A stretch of 64,000 nt of DNA from Trichomonas vaginalis G3 (taxonomy: Eukaryota; Parabasalia; Trichomonadida; Trichomonadidae): NCBI RefSeq assembly GCF_026262505.1, contig NC_067203.1:310001-374000 (forward strand), read 5' to 3'. Position 1 is the first letter of the stretch, and the number at the start of each line of letters is the position of its first letter. A program made the position numbers and the translations under genes. Of the stretch, positions 9,499 to 18,619 are shown piece after piece. The notes beneath the pieces are model-generated. The model did not search any database. It saw only the letters and a program-made list of their open reading frames with translations, and was not told where the DNA came from.

Positions 9499-10383
9499 TC
9501 ACAAGCGTTTTACATGGTATATGTTGTGATGGTTCATGACTTTAAACAGTTTTGTAGCTTCTATTTCTTCACGAAGGATATCAAAAGTTTTAACTATGCC
9601 GAAGGTTTCTTTATATTTCTTCTTGACGTCAGATAGAAGGAAATCGTCAGCAGTTGGATAGTTTTTGTTCAGAAATGTCAACATGTCCATTTTATCTTCT
9701 GCTGGTTTCTCTACTTCTTTCTTTAAGTCAGCATAGTCGTTTCGCATACGTTCTATCTCTTTGACGGAGTAGTTATATTTCCTTGTTGCTGCTTTACATT
9801 TAGAACATTGTGGGTTCATTTTAGCATTGTACATTGAAATTTGTCCTGCAAGTATGACTAAGGCGTAAATGGTTTTCTTTAACTCAAAAGTTGCTGGTTT
9901 TATTTGTCCGTTCCATACTTTACCTCTTCTATCTTTATCTCTTATCTGCCATACACATTTTGCAACTAACGAAACAAAGTTGTCGTAGGTCTTAAACTCA
10001 CCAGATTTATATATGTCAATATCCATGACTTTGTGGTTGCAATGAAATCCAAGAAACTCATAGTTTACCTTTCGTATGAACTTCTTTATTTCTACTGAGT
10101 CAGTTGCTTTGACTTCTATTTCATCGAATTCTGGAATAGTAAGCTTTTGTTGTTGTATTTTAGGAAGTTTAGGTAGATGGTCAATAATATCCTGCATTTC
10201 ATAAAGATATTCTTCATTTGTTTCATCTTTCGCACTACAGTCTAAATCTCCTTGGAGAAGTTCTTGCTTTATCTTCTGGATTTCTGTTTCGAAAGTATAT
10301 GAAGAAGGAATGAAGCTTTTCATCTCTACTAACATTGAAGTTGGGTTCATGACTAACGAGTTTGGTGCTGTTGTTGCTAACAT
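9499..10383 (-). CDS. Polinton KilA-N-cluster protein with CxxC motif, unknown function
   Basis: The 294-residue protein starts MLATTAPNSL at 10383 after a GTAAGAAC leader. A central region has IRDKDRRGKVW, then a Cys pair (PQCSKCKAA, with a nearby basic stretch) that could bind zinc, a coiled coil (VKEIERMRNDYADLKKEVE), and a C-terminal helical domain (NKNYPTADDFLLSDVKKKY ... NIYHVKRL) that resembles a winged helix. The copy in P3 is 59328..60266. No family name is recognised. Location in the KilA-N cluster and the shared leader suggest co-regulation with the DNA-binding genes. It looks whole. Confidence 0.7.
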   Translation of the reverse strand: MLATTAPNSLVMNPTSMLVEMKSFIPSSYTFETEIQKIKQELLQGDLDCSAKDETNEEYLYEMQDIIDHLPKLPKIQQQKLTIPEFDEIEVKATDSVEIKKFIRKVNYEFLGFHCNHKVMDIDIYKSGEFKTYDNFVSLVAKCVWQIRDKDRRGKVWNGQIKPATFELKKTIYALVILAGQISMYNAKMNPQCSKCKAATRKYNYSVKEIERMRNDYADLKKEVEKPAEDKMDMLTFLNKNYPTADDFLLSDVKKKYKETFGIVKTFDILREEIEATKLFKVMNHHNIYHVKRL

Positions 10384-10471
10384 GTTCTTACAATAAAAAT
10401 AAAAAAATATTTTTTAAAAAAAACTAAAATATATTTTATTTCGGGAAAATTCAAGAGTTTTGTGTGTTTTC

Positions 10472-10590
10472 TACGGTGGAGCCAAAAGTGGCTCGACCTC
10501 AAAACAAGCATTTTGTGAAGAATATACCAACCGCCGGAATTCCGGCGGTTGCTTTTTTATACAAAATTCAACGGGTGAAAGAATACGATG
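10472..10590 (+). repeat. Type-A cassette copy 1, with CCGCCGGAATTCCGGCGG palindrome
   Basis: A unit of ~105 bp starts GGTGGAGCCAAAAGTGGCTCG and contains the perfect palindrome AACCGCCGGAATTCCGGCGG+TT at 10529..10550. Its central part matches coding sequence inside the KilA-N gene (compare 11205..11260). Other copies are at 11651..11765 (same strand) and 12018..12125 (inverted). Confidence 0.75.
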
Positions 10591-10752
10591 AAGAAGTCAT
10601 GACAAAACATTTACGATGAAATCATGACAAAACATATACGATGAAGTCTATTTCCTGTGTTGTTGTCAAAATGTCATGTTGTCACCATTTTCAAAAAGAT
10701 GTTAGTTGACCGAGGGACCGAGGGACCTGGTTCCACCTAAAATATATTTTTG
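10591..10752. repeat. Spacer: GTCATGACAAAACATT repeats and CCTAAAATATATTTTT end motif
   Basis: Tandem ~22-25-bp units with GTCATGACAAAACAT (10597..10650) are followed by a conserved stretch (TTTCCTGTGTTGTTGTC), short GACCGAGG repeats at 10708..10730, and the end motif CCTAAAATATATTTTTG at 10736..10752. An inverted version of the same order is at 9317..9440, and a second direct version at 11766..11998. Confidence 0.7.
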
Positions 10753-10780
10753 CCGAATTCAATAAAAAGAAATGGTTCAT

Positions 10781-11442
10781 TTACTCACAATATTTTTGTA
10801 CAAAACGACCCCAAACTTTTAACTTCTTTTCTGCAGCTTCTAATGCTATCTTAGCGAGTTCATATTCTCTAAATTCTCTCTTTAAATCTTCTTGTTCCCA
10901 TTGGTCTAGTTCGTATGGAGAATCTCTATAACCAGAACATATCTCACGTTCATGTTCTATTTGTTTTTCGCACATTTTTCTAACTTCTTGTTCGAACAAA
11001 GGTTTGCATTCTCTACTGTATCTTCAAGTTCTTCTTCATCTAATTTCTCATGAACTTTCTTGTCTATGGAGTCCAGAATTTTTTCCAACTGCTTATACAA
11101 TATTTTGGAGAAGCCCACATTGCTATATAGTTTACGAGTCTTGGGTCTACATACATTCCTCTAACCTGTTTGATTTCATCCGGAATTCCTGCATGAACTT
11201 TGTATAAAAAGCAACCGCCGGAATTCGCGGGTTGGTATATTCTTCACAAAATGCCTTAAAATACTCTTCCCAGGACTTATTTTCCAACAACTTTCTAAAG
11301 TCCTTCCTAAACTGCTGACACATATTTGTTACATTTATATAACCATCCTTGTCTCTACGTAAGACTTCAATACCGTTGTAAGTGCCTTTTGTGAATGTTT
11401 CCCATTAGATTTGTTCGTGAACGTTTTTGCTTCGACTGTCAT
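10781..11442 (-). pseudogene. KilA-N domain protein (family of 60434..61096), broken
   Basis: This region matches 60434..61096 along its length. It contains the canonical KilA-N pattern (DGYINxTNMCQQFRKDF ... LEDKSW ... GIPDEIKQVRG) and a C-terminal helical tail (YELDQWEQEDLKREFREYEL ... VWGRFVQKYCE). The start at 11440-11442 follows a TTGTAAGAACTG leader. It carries a type-A hairpin cassette around 11213..11236 whose two arms come from different palindrome variants. It is broken. Confidence 0.7.
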
Positions 11443-11483
11443 TTCAGTTCTTACAATAAAATAAAAATATTTTTGGGTGGTAC

Positions 11484-11582
11484 GTCGGACATTCGTTTGT
11501 GGCTTAACCGTCGGACATTCGTTTGTGGCTTAACCGTCGGACATTGTCTTGAAACAGTACAAATATTGTCTTGAAACAGTAT
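11484..11582 (+). repeat. 26-bp tandem repeat and ATTGTCTTGAAACAGTA repeat
   Basis: Two full copies and a partial third of a 26-bp unit (GTCGGACATTCGTTTGTGGC+TTAACC) start at 11484, 11510 and 11536. Two copies of ATTGTCTTGAAACAGTA follow. The array lies directly upstream of the leader of 10781..11442 and holds no frame. Confidence 0.8.
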
Positions 11583-11594
11583 AAGACTAGTTCT

Positions 11595-11628
11595 GAGATC
11601 TCACCATCTAACCTAAAATATATTTTTG
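11595..11628 (+). repeat. Spacer end module with GAGATCTC core
   Basis: A GAGATCTC palindrome at 11595..11602 is followed by ACC(A)TCTAACC and the end motif CCTAAAATATATTTTTG at 11612..11628. The AGATCT core and end motif recur in the spacers of P2 and P3. Confidence 0.6.
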
Positions 11629-11650
11629 CCGAAAAAAATGAGTTTTGGTT

Positions 11651-11765
11651 GAAAAATACGGTGGAGCCAAAAGTGGTTCGACCTCAAAACAAGCATTTTG
11701 TGAAGAATATACCAACCCGCGGAATTCCGCGGGTTGCTTTTTATACAAAATTCAACGGGTGAAAG
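11651..11765 (+). repeat. Type-A cassette copy 2, palindrome variant CCCGCGGAATTCCGCGGG
   Basis: This is the same unit as 10472..10590, but the palindrome at 11713..11736 reads ACCCGCGGAATTCCGCGGGT instead of ACCGCCGGAATTCCGGCGGT. The change in one arm is matched in the other, so pairing is preserved. Confidence 0.75.
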
Positions 11766-11998
11766 AATACGAAGAAGAAGTCATGACAAAACATTGACGA
11801 TGAAGAAGTCATGACAAAACATTGACGAAGAAGTCTCAACAAAACATTTACGATGAAATTCATGACAAAACATATACGAAGAAGTTTATTTCCTGTGTTG
11901 TTGTCTAAATGTCATGTTGTCTCATTTTTTCAGAGAAGTTAAATTGACCTGGGGACCGAGTGACCGAGTGACCTGGTTCCACCTAAAATATATTTTTC
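11766..11998 (+). repeat. Spacer: GTCATGACAAAACATT tandem array and end module
   Basis: Four to five degenerate copies of GAAGAAGTCATGACAAAACA+TT are followed by TTTCCTGTGTTGTTGTC, a GACCGAGTGACCGAGTGACC repeat (11953..11973) and the end motif CCTAAAATATATTTTT (11982..11997). The order matches 10591..10752. Confidence 0.7.
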
Positions 11999-12017
11999 TG
12001 TCTTAAGGAAATTCATG

Positions 12018-12125
12018 AAAATTCACCTGTTGAATTTTGTATAAAAAGCAACCGCCGGAATTCCGGCGGTTGGTATATTCTTCACAAAATGCTTGTTTTG
12101 AAGTCGAGCCACTTTTGGCTCCACC
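12018..12125 (-). repeat. Type-A cassette copy 3 (inverted)
   Basis: An inverted copy of the unit, with the CCGCCGGAATTCCGGCGG palindrome at 12049..12072 and the GGAGCCAAAAGTGGCTCGAC end at ~12101..12121. It lies between the array above and the penton-like fossil. Confidence 0.75.
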
Positions 12126-12161
12126 TCTTTTTTCAACCAAAACTCATTTTTCAATACTTTT

Positions 12162-13018
12162 TCAATACTTTTTCAGCACTTTTCCGTAGTTGTATATGAA
12201 AGACAATTCGAGATAAAAGTCATAGTACAATGGTATTATATGCTGCATACCATTTGTTGTGAACCAAACTTGAAAGTCAGAGAAACTGTTACTAGGTGGT
12301 TCGTAGAATTTAGAAGCAAAGTCATAAAAGTCCTTACCGATACAAAGAAAACTGTTGTTGCTTGAACTGAAACTTGCATGACACATGACATTTGAGGGTC
12401 AAACACGTTTCTATAAACTGTCAAATCTGCTGGTGGGAGTATAAATTTAAATGGACCATCTGGTGGTAATGGTTCGTTCTGGTTTAGTAACCGAAGAAAT
12501 TGTGCCCAAGAACGTTTGTCTACTCCCCAATATAAAACTCTGTATCTCTTGAGGGTTAATTCAATCTTTTGAAATGAAACGGTGGAGTTCATCTTGTCAT
12601 ATTCTAGTTTCAGATAGTATGTTCCATTTAGTAAAGAGTCGTATTTTTCTTGAAATTCCCAGTAGTATTTGTTCATTTGAGTTTGAAAGTCATTTAGAGT
12701 TTTCTCAAGACTTTCGTCTGAACGAATTGTAAAGATCCTCATTTCGTCAAATTTGTCTATTAGACCATCAGAACCTTTATACTGCCCATGAAAATATACT
12801 GCGAACATAAACGCGTTAGTTCTATTTGAAAACAAAACTCTTCTAAATCCTATTGCCTTTGCATCTGAAGGACTTTGAAGCCAACGAATTGGATAGTCAA
12901 ACCTGTAAGTTCGGGATGAAATTTCTTCATCTGAAATATTCCTACCAGCATTTGTAAAGATATAGTCTAACGGTTTTGTATCTGCTGCTTTTGTTCTTTG
13001 TTTTTCAACCTGAAGCAT
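12162..13018 (-). pseudogene. Penton-like minor virion protein (family of 18620..19468), broken
   Basis: The start MLQVEKQRTKAADTKPLDYIFTN parallels MLPIEKETSRVATTKPLDELFTN of 18620..19468. Shared blocks are YRFDYPxRWLxxPSxxKAIGFRR, a WAQFLRLLNQ/WYRFLRMLNQ block and a C-terminal FQVWFTTNG ... IPLYYDFYLELS. The shape (N-terminal strap, RW...AIG..R strand, C-terminal FxxWFSxDG...PLxxxxYLEL) suggests a minor capsid/penton protein of Polintons; this is inference. It is broken. Its presence beside PolB, in addition to the whole relative 6 kb away, suggests that P1 is a composite. Confidence 0.6.
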
Positions 13019-13089
13019 TTTATATATGTAAAAATATACTGTTTTAAAAACGTTTTTACTTCATGCAATTTTTTACTTCATGCAATTTT

Positions 13090-15233
13090 TTATTTCATGC
13101 AATGTTTTATTTCTGTGCCGTCTTCAAGTATGCCCCAGTACTTACGCTTGGAGAGGACATGAACTTCGGAAAATACCTTATCTAGCTTAAAACAGCCCAT
13201 CTTTTCACCGACATTCCCATTTCAATGAGTTTGTTGTATCCTTCTTCGTTCGTCATGAGTGCGTCAATGTTCTCATAGTAAACCAAACTTTGGATTTGAC
13301 TTCGGAGAAGAATTTTTGTAGTTGTCAAGGACTGCCTTTGCGAACTGAGGGTAAGACCAATGTTCGACAATAGGTTTTAATGTGGTTACTAAGCCATTTT
13401 GACCTTCGGTGAACTCGTACTTCAAAACAAAAGGAGAAAACCTTTCAACAAAGTTGTCGACCTTCTCATAGTGTTTACTCTTCATCTTTGAGGTTTTCTT
13501 AATGGAATATCCCCATGTCGAATTCATAAGCAATTTGAGTGTCATTGCAAGTTTGGGGTTTGAAGCTTTCCTAATATCATACAGTTGTTGTATGACTTTT
13601 CCAACTGTATAGTTCCTTCCGGGAACTCACCATCTTCGTTTGGAATTCCAGTCGGAATATATTGGACAAACCTCATGTATGCAGCGTTAAGGTCGACATA
13701 GTATATCTTTTCGTTTGAGTCGAACTTGTCGCAACCAATGGTCCAGTTTGGAAATTCAAGTGAGTCTCTTATCTTCTGAGAAACTTCTCCTGTTATCTCA
13801 TAAACATCGTCGAAGCAACCTGTTTCATATAAAACCTTCTGACCTAACTCTGATGCTCTCCAATACAATTTGACGTCAATTGGATGTCTCAATGGAAGTT
13901 TGTTTATAGCATCTTGAAGTTCTTGCAACCTCATTGGAAGTTCTTCTGGTTCAGGTTGGTATCCGAACAATCCAACTCCTTTTGGAACTGTGTACTTCTT
14001 TTGTGCTAAACTTTGTCTGGAACAACTTTTGGTCTTGCTAACAATGAAAAGTTTGTTTCGTCTTTTGGTACAAAAGTTTCTGTCAGCTTGTCATCTGGAA
14101 TTGGTTCCAACAAACCTTTCTCGAAAAGAATGTTAACAGCTCTGACAATGTTGCACTTGCCTTTTCCGAACAATGGGTTTGTAAGACTTTCGTTCAACAT
14201 GAAGTGGTTGTGGACAAGTACAATCTTCAACCATGGTAAGTCTTTGTCAACAACATAGTCGTCATGTGAAAACCTTTCTCAGTCGGAATGTTGACTCGGA
14301 TATTCACATTTGCCAACGGTGCAATTTTTGACAATTGACCTCTGAGAATGTACCTTGTTTCACACATGACTCAAGATACTTCATTTTCTCATCTGTAACA
14401 AGACCAGAGTTCCTGAGACATGTAAGAATACAAGGTTCATTGACAATTGTTTCAATTGAATTGTAAATTCCATACCTTGTCAAGTCAATGTCAGACTTAT
14501 TTCTGAACGGGAAATACCCAGCATGTTGTCTGACTGCTTGAGGGTTAGGTTGATACCATTCGAACTTCACGCTTGCAATTCCTTCAATTGCATTCAAAAT
14601 GTCTGAGTCGGAGTCAAACATTTGTTCTCTCTTTGTAGTCTTGAAAGCGTCAAGAAGTTGTGCAGCTGTTGTGACATTGCCATGTGCATAGTAAATGTGA
14701 CCATCCAAATCTGTTACGGTCAATCTGAGATTGTGTCCTTTCTTATTTCCGTCTTGAATTGCAGCAAGTACTCCCATGAAGCCTTCTTTGTTCTTTCCTT
14801 CGTCAAAGTTTACTGTAAAGGTTCGACCAGATGTAATTTTACTTCTAACCTCACGATACTTTTCATATGCATATCTTGTTCTTTCCATGGGAGCATGTGC
14901 GTCTTCACCTTTTCCTTTTTTCCTTCTCAAAGGATGCAATTGTTCGTCATGTTTCCAGTAGAATCTGGCAAAGCCGTCGTGTCCTTCAACTTGAGGTTCA
15001 TTAACATCGAAAGGCATGTCCATAAGACGCTCTTCTTCTAACCTCTCTAGTCTGTTTGGATAATTGGCATGTGCTGTTTCTAAATCCATTTCGTAGCGAA
15101 GACCAGACAATTTGTCATAGACTTTTATGGGTCTTCCCTTCCTATATTTAAAATTCTTCGAAACTCTCCAACCATATCTTTGCAACTCTGCTTTTATTCT
15201 AGCAGACTTTCTATCCATTCTATATGGGGGCAT
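13090..15233 (-). pseudogene. Protein-primed DNA polymerase B, broken
   Basis: The N-terminal portion (from MPPYRMDRK at 15233) has the basic start typical of Trichomonas Maverick polymerases, then a region ending in YGIYNSIETIVNEPCILTCL that matches the corresponding segment in P3. Further downstream are IYYVDLNAAYMRFV (Pol A region), MLxxLLMNSTWGYS-type (Pol B region) and a C-terminal KYWGILEDGTEIKH. Protein-primed PolB copies the linear element from its ends. The fossil is broken in several places. Three copies of a ~17-bp TTGCATGAAGTAAAAAA repeat follow its 3' end. Confidence 0.75.
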
Positions 15234-15262
15234 TTCTATAAAAATAAAAAAATGTTTTCTCT

Positions 15263-15847
15263 TTACTTTACATAACCGCCCGCTGCCATAAGTCTTTGAC
15301 GCCAACCCATACCAGCTAATGAAGGTTGACTTGGTTTAGTATTGAAACTAACCTTTGGTTTTGGTTTTTCTTCAGTTTTTGGTTTTTCTTCTTCTATTGG
15401 TTTTTCGTCACTTTTCGGTTCCTCTGACTTTACCTCACTTGCTGGAACAGTTGTGTCGTCAACATCTTCATAAATATCATATGCCATTTGTTTTTGTTTT
15501 CCTTTCAACTTTTTGTGTTTGTTGTAAAGTTTAGAATATTTCGACTCTAAGTCAATGAGATGTTCTATAATGAACTGTTGGTCAGTGAAGTAAACTTTTC
15601 CATCTGTTGTCTCGAAAGCTCCTTCAGACTTAAATATTTTATTTGTGAGAGTCTGTTTCTTTTTTGAGATACTAGCCGTTCCATTTTTATGAAAAGTGAC
15701 TTTGTAGTTAGGGTTTGTATTTCCAGACCTGGCACTTTCTATTATTGAATTTTTCTCTTCATCTGTAAGTTCTTTGACAGGTTTTGACAATGGTTCTGAA
15801 CTTTTTGTTTGTGGTGTCAAATCTACCGTTTCAACTTCTTCGGTCAT
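15263..15847 (-). CDS. Polinton virion-associated hypothetical protein
   Basis: The 194-residue protein has an N-terminal domain (SIIESARSGNTNPNYKVTFHKNGTASISKKK) shared in pattern with 51599..52030 (SIILNDARGIQHPFYYVSQS...) and 49243..49479. A predicted coiled coil (HLIDLESKYSKLYNKHKKLK), a Glu/Lys/Pro-rich linker and a basic C terminus (GWRQRLMAAGGYVK) follow. It starts at an ATG preceded by AAAATTTTTTACTGAGATGA, the same leader as the next small gene. The three relatives lie among capsid-region genes, so a virion or scaffold role is plausible. It looks whole. Confidence 0.65.
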   Translation of the reverse strand: MTEEVETVDLTPQTKSSEPLSKPVKELTDEEKNSIIESARSGNTNPNYKVTFHKNGTASISKKKQTLTNKIFKSEGAFETTDGKVYFTDQQFIIEHLIDLESKYSKLYNKHKKLKGKQKQMAYDIYEDVDDTTVPASEVKSEEPKSDEKPIEEEKPKTEEKPKPKVSFNTKPSQPSLAGMGWRQRLMAAGGYVK

Positions 15848-15866
15848 TTCATCTCAGTAAAAAATT

Positions 15867-16022
15867 TTAGTTTGGTTTGTTTTCAACTGGTTGTTTAGGT
15901 TTTTTAAGTCGGTCTAAAACTTCCTGAGGTATAGGAAGAACTTGACAAACACGTGGTGGTGTAACTGCTGGAAGCCGACAAATCCATCTTGAACCCATTT
16001 GTCTCAATGCTGTATTGTTCAT
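15867..16022 (-). CDS. Small 51-residue protein with proline-rich C terminus
   Basis: A short frame (MNNTALRQMGSRWICRLPAV ... PIPQEVLDRLKKPKQPVENK) starts at 16022 directly after the leader AAAATTTTTTACTGAGATGA, identical to that of 15263..15847. The copied leader and a plausible composition support expression. Function is unknown. Confidence 0.5.
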   Translation of the reverse strand: MNNTALRQMGSRWICRLPAVTPPRVCQVLPIPQEVLDRLKKPKQPVENKPN

Positions 16023-16041
16023 TTCATCTCAGTAAAAAATT

Positions 16042-16443
16042 TTACATTCCCCACGTTTGAGGCGGTTGGCGGTTGTTGTTGTTTACCCACTGTTGTGCAT
16101 GGTTATATCCTCTGTTAAAGAATCTTTCACCTTGGTCCATATAGTGCCCTGCTTGTTATAGTAGTCATTTGCTTTGTTATAGTAGTTTTCCTGCTTGTGT
16201 TCTTACATTGTCCATCCAGCCTTGAACTTTTCCTCTTGTTTCAGGATTTGGAATAAGATTTGCTGCATCTCGTGCTACATCCCAACCTTTCTGTACAGTT
16301 TGTATAATAGGTTGTGCTTTCTCTTTCAGTATACCTAATGTACTCAAAATCTTCCTTCCAATTCCAAATGCACCTCTGGCTATTGTTCCCACTGCGGGCA
16401 AAAATCTGGATGCGACTCCTGCTAATGCGCCAAATAAACCCAT
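16042..16443 (-). pseudogene. Amphipathic virion protein (pVI-like), broken
   Basis: The region begins MGLFGALAGVASRFLPAVGT, a glycine/alanine-rich amphipathic N terminus followed by IARGAFGIGRKILSTLG. This is the kind of membrane-active segment found in adenovirus protein VI and in small Polinton virion proteins. A helical mid-part and an Asn/Gln-rich stretch (QQWVNNNNRQPPQT) follow. Similar small proteins are 19473..19715 and 46122..46622. The pVI comparison rests on composition only. The region is broken. Confidence 0.5.
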
Positions 16444-16458
16444 TTCTTATGGGTTAAA

Positions 16459-17417
16459 AATGACGAATTCAAACAAGGACCCGTATGTTTCTAAAGCGAC
16501 AAAGAAAGCACTCATGGTAAAAATCTTTAGTTCAACACCAAATGCTTGGTTTATGGTATCTTGGAAAACATTCGAGGTATAGAGAAGATGGACCACCATA
16601 CTGGCTAATATTTGTTGGTCAAAACACAAGATACTGTGAAGCCATACCATTATGGTCCAAAAATATTTTAGATGTGAAAACTGCTTTGACAATATTCGTT
16701 GACAAATACCATCCAACAAAACTGACATCTGACTATGAAAGTTCTTTCAAATCAGACGATATTAAAAACTATCTGCGTTCAAAAAATGTAAACCAATATT
16801 TCATTGTCGACCAAAACCATTCTGCTCTTGGTGTCATTGACGGTTGTATAAAAATGTTAAGAGACTTAAACCAACCACAAGGTGGTGAAGCAAATGAAAT
16901 GTCATATGACGACAAATATAGACACTTCTCCATGGCAAAGATGAGACAAGTTTTAAATATTTACAATAACCGTAAACAAAAAGGTTTGGGAAACCACTCC
17001 CCCGAAGAAATGAAAAACAACCCTGACTTAGAGAAAGACTATATATTTAACAATTTAGTCAAAAGAGACAAACAAGAAAGAATGCCGGGCTTCAAACTTC
17101 AGAAAGGTGACAAAGTAAAAATAGAAATACCTAAACACAACCCATATGAAAATACTATTGACTATGACAACAACAAGTACCCGACAGGTACTCACATTCG
17201 TGTTCGTAAAAATAGAAGAAAGTATACAAGAGAATATTATGAAGTTTTAGGCAAACATGGCAAAATGTACACACTGCAAGCAGAAGATAAAACTACTATT
17301 GTCAGACCTCGTTTCAAACTTGTCAAAGTTCAAGGTGGTATACTTTCAAAGACAGTTTCTAACAAATATAAGACAACTCCTGACGAATATGCTAAAGAAG
17401 TTGAAAATGACGACTAA
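16459..17417 (+). pseudogene. RVE-family integrase, broken
   Basis: The region shows the retroviral-type integrase core of Polintons: an LGLWYLGKHSRYREDG... first strand area, LTSDYESSF (second Asp block) and NQNHSALGVIDGCIKMLRDLN (glutamate-region helix), then IYNNRKQKGLGNHSPEEM and a C-terminal chromatin/DNA-binding type tail (GTHIRVRKNRRKYTREYYEVLGK). Integrase inserts the element into host DNA. It belongs to a different branch from the integrases in P2 and P3. It is broken near its start. It converges on the fibre gene and overlaps its end by 4 bp. Confidence 0.75.
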
Positions 17418-18601
17418 GCATTTCTATACCATGCGTAAACTGTCATGTAAGGTGGCATGTAGTCTTTACTTTGTCCCGTTGTTTGCGTATACCCTGAAAC
17501 GCGATGTGTATGGTTTCCTTCTCCCTGTGTGTTACCCCAGAAACAATTTATAGCAAACTGAACGTCCTCTTTAACATCATATCCTTTACCTTTTTTCATT
17601 GCCGACCAATCCCAAAATCTATGCTTATGCCAACCTGCTTCAGATGTACTTAAATCTATGTAGTGACTGTGTGCAGGTAAGTTTTCACCTGAAATCGTTT
17701 TACTTCCACCTGTTTCCTTTGAAGAGTTTGCACAATACAAAAACCTGTCGACTATTTGAGTCCAAGTTCCAAAACCAAGTACTACTTCTGGTCTGGTAGA
17801 GTTCATTGACGTATAAATAGAACCTATAGGATATAGTGTTTGAAGTATTTCTGTCTTTAATGTTTGAAGCTCTGTTTTGTCTGCTTTTGTATTCCTTAAC
17901 TCTGTAACACCTTTCTCAAGCTCTTTCAACTGTTGTCCATCTTCCATTAAACCTCTGGTATGACTTGAAACCGTTTGTGTCAACATATCTACAGTTTCTT
18001 TGTCAGCTTTAAGGTCTAAACATCCTGAAACCCATCCTGTATCAGCTTTCGTTTTTAAAATCTTTGTTGTCCGTTCATGGTACCATTCAACCATTTCTTT
18101 AATTTTTTCATCTTTTTCATCCACATATTCCTTATCTGCTTTCTTCACTAACGCACTAGCCACACATGCTAACTCATCGTTAACATATGTTTTATCTGCT
18201 TTGTCATCTAACTTTTCTTGAAGTTCATCTACGTCATAGATGTTATGTGTATGATGTTTTTGTGGGTATGTTCTTTCTGTCCATGCGAGAATATAGTCTT
18301 TTGTTGCATCTACATACTCTTTGTCAGCTTTGTTGTCAATATCTGCTTTCAAAAGAAGTTCATCTATAGGTTTCTCGTTTAAAGTTCCTTTTGTTGGATT
18401 TACACAGACAGTATGGTTCTTATTGTCTTGAAATAGAAACTCATCTGTCAATGGGTTTAATGTCAGTTTTAAGTTTCCTTCTTTCAATGACTCAGATATC
18501 TTAGAATAGTTTGAAAAGTTTGTTGTGTTCTTATTTAGAGCTTGCAAAATGAGTTGTCGGTTGTGTTGTATTTCTCTCATAGACGCTGTTTCATTCGACA
18601 T
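17414..18601 (-). CDS. Phage tail-fibre-like protein with KADK repeats
   Basis: This 395-residue protein has several KADKxYVD repeat blocks (residues ~85-245), a repeat style typical of trimeric phage fibres. The C-terminal domain (residues ~255-395) carries YPIGSIYTSMNST ... VLGFGTWTQIVDRFLYC ... TGGSKTISGENLPAHSH ... YMPPYMTVYAWYR, matching the tail-fibre/baseplate gp10-like C-terminal domain seen in many phages. Related but longer genes with collagen repeats occur in P2 and P3. The likely role is a virion surface spike that binds cells; this is inference. It starts 18 bp from the penton-like gene on the other strand. It looks whole. Confidence 0.8.
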   Translation of the reverse strand: MSNETASMREIQHNRQLILQALNKNTTNFSNYSKISESLKEGNLKLTLNPLTDEFLFQDNKNHTVCVNPTKGTLNEKPIDELLLKADIDNKADKEYVDATKDYILAWTERTYPQKHHTHNIYDVDELQEKLDDKADKTYVNDELACVASALVKKADKEYVDEKDEKIKEMVEWYHERTTKILKTKADTGWVSGCLDLKADKETVDMLTQTVSSHTRGLMEDGQQLKELEKGVTELRNTKADKTELQTLKTEILQTLYPIGSIYTSMNSTRPEVVLGFGTWTQIVDRFLYCANSSKETGGSKTISGENLPAHSHYIDLSTSEAGWHKHRFWDWSAMKKGKGYDVKEDVQFAINCFWGNTQGEGNHTHRVSGYTQTTGQSKDYMPPYMTVYAWYRNA

Positions 18602-18619
18602 TTTTATTCTAGATAAAAT
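18602..18619. promoter_or_regulatory. 18-bp divergent promoter
   Basis: The complete gap between the ATGs of the fibre and penton-like genes is TTTTATTCTAGATAAAAT. Each direction has an A/T element of the TTTTAT...TAAAA form next to the start codon, as in the other divergent spacers. Confidence 0.5.

Noticed and set aside
10591-11998. CRISPR-like array from the GTCATGACAAAACATT repeats
   Set aside because: The units are degenerate, have no unique spacers of constant length, and lie in a eukaryotic Polinton with no cas genes.
17414-18601. Bacteriophage contamination as the source of the fibre gene
   Set aside because: The gene is A/T-rich like its neighbours, shares the divergent promoter type with the Polinton penton-like gene, and recurs in three tracts beside integrase.
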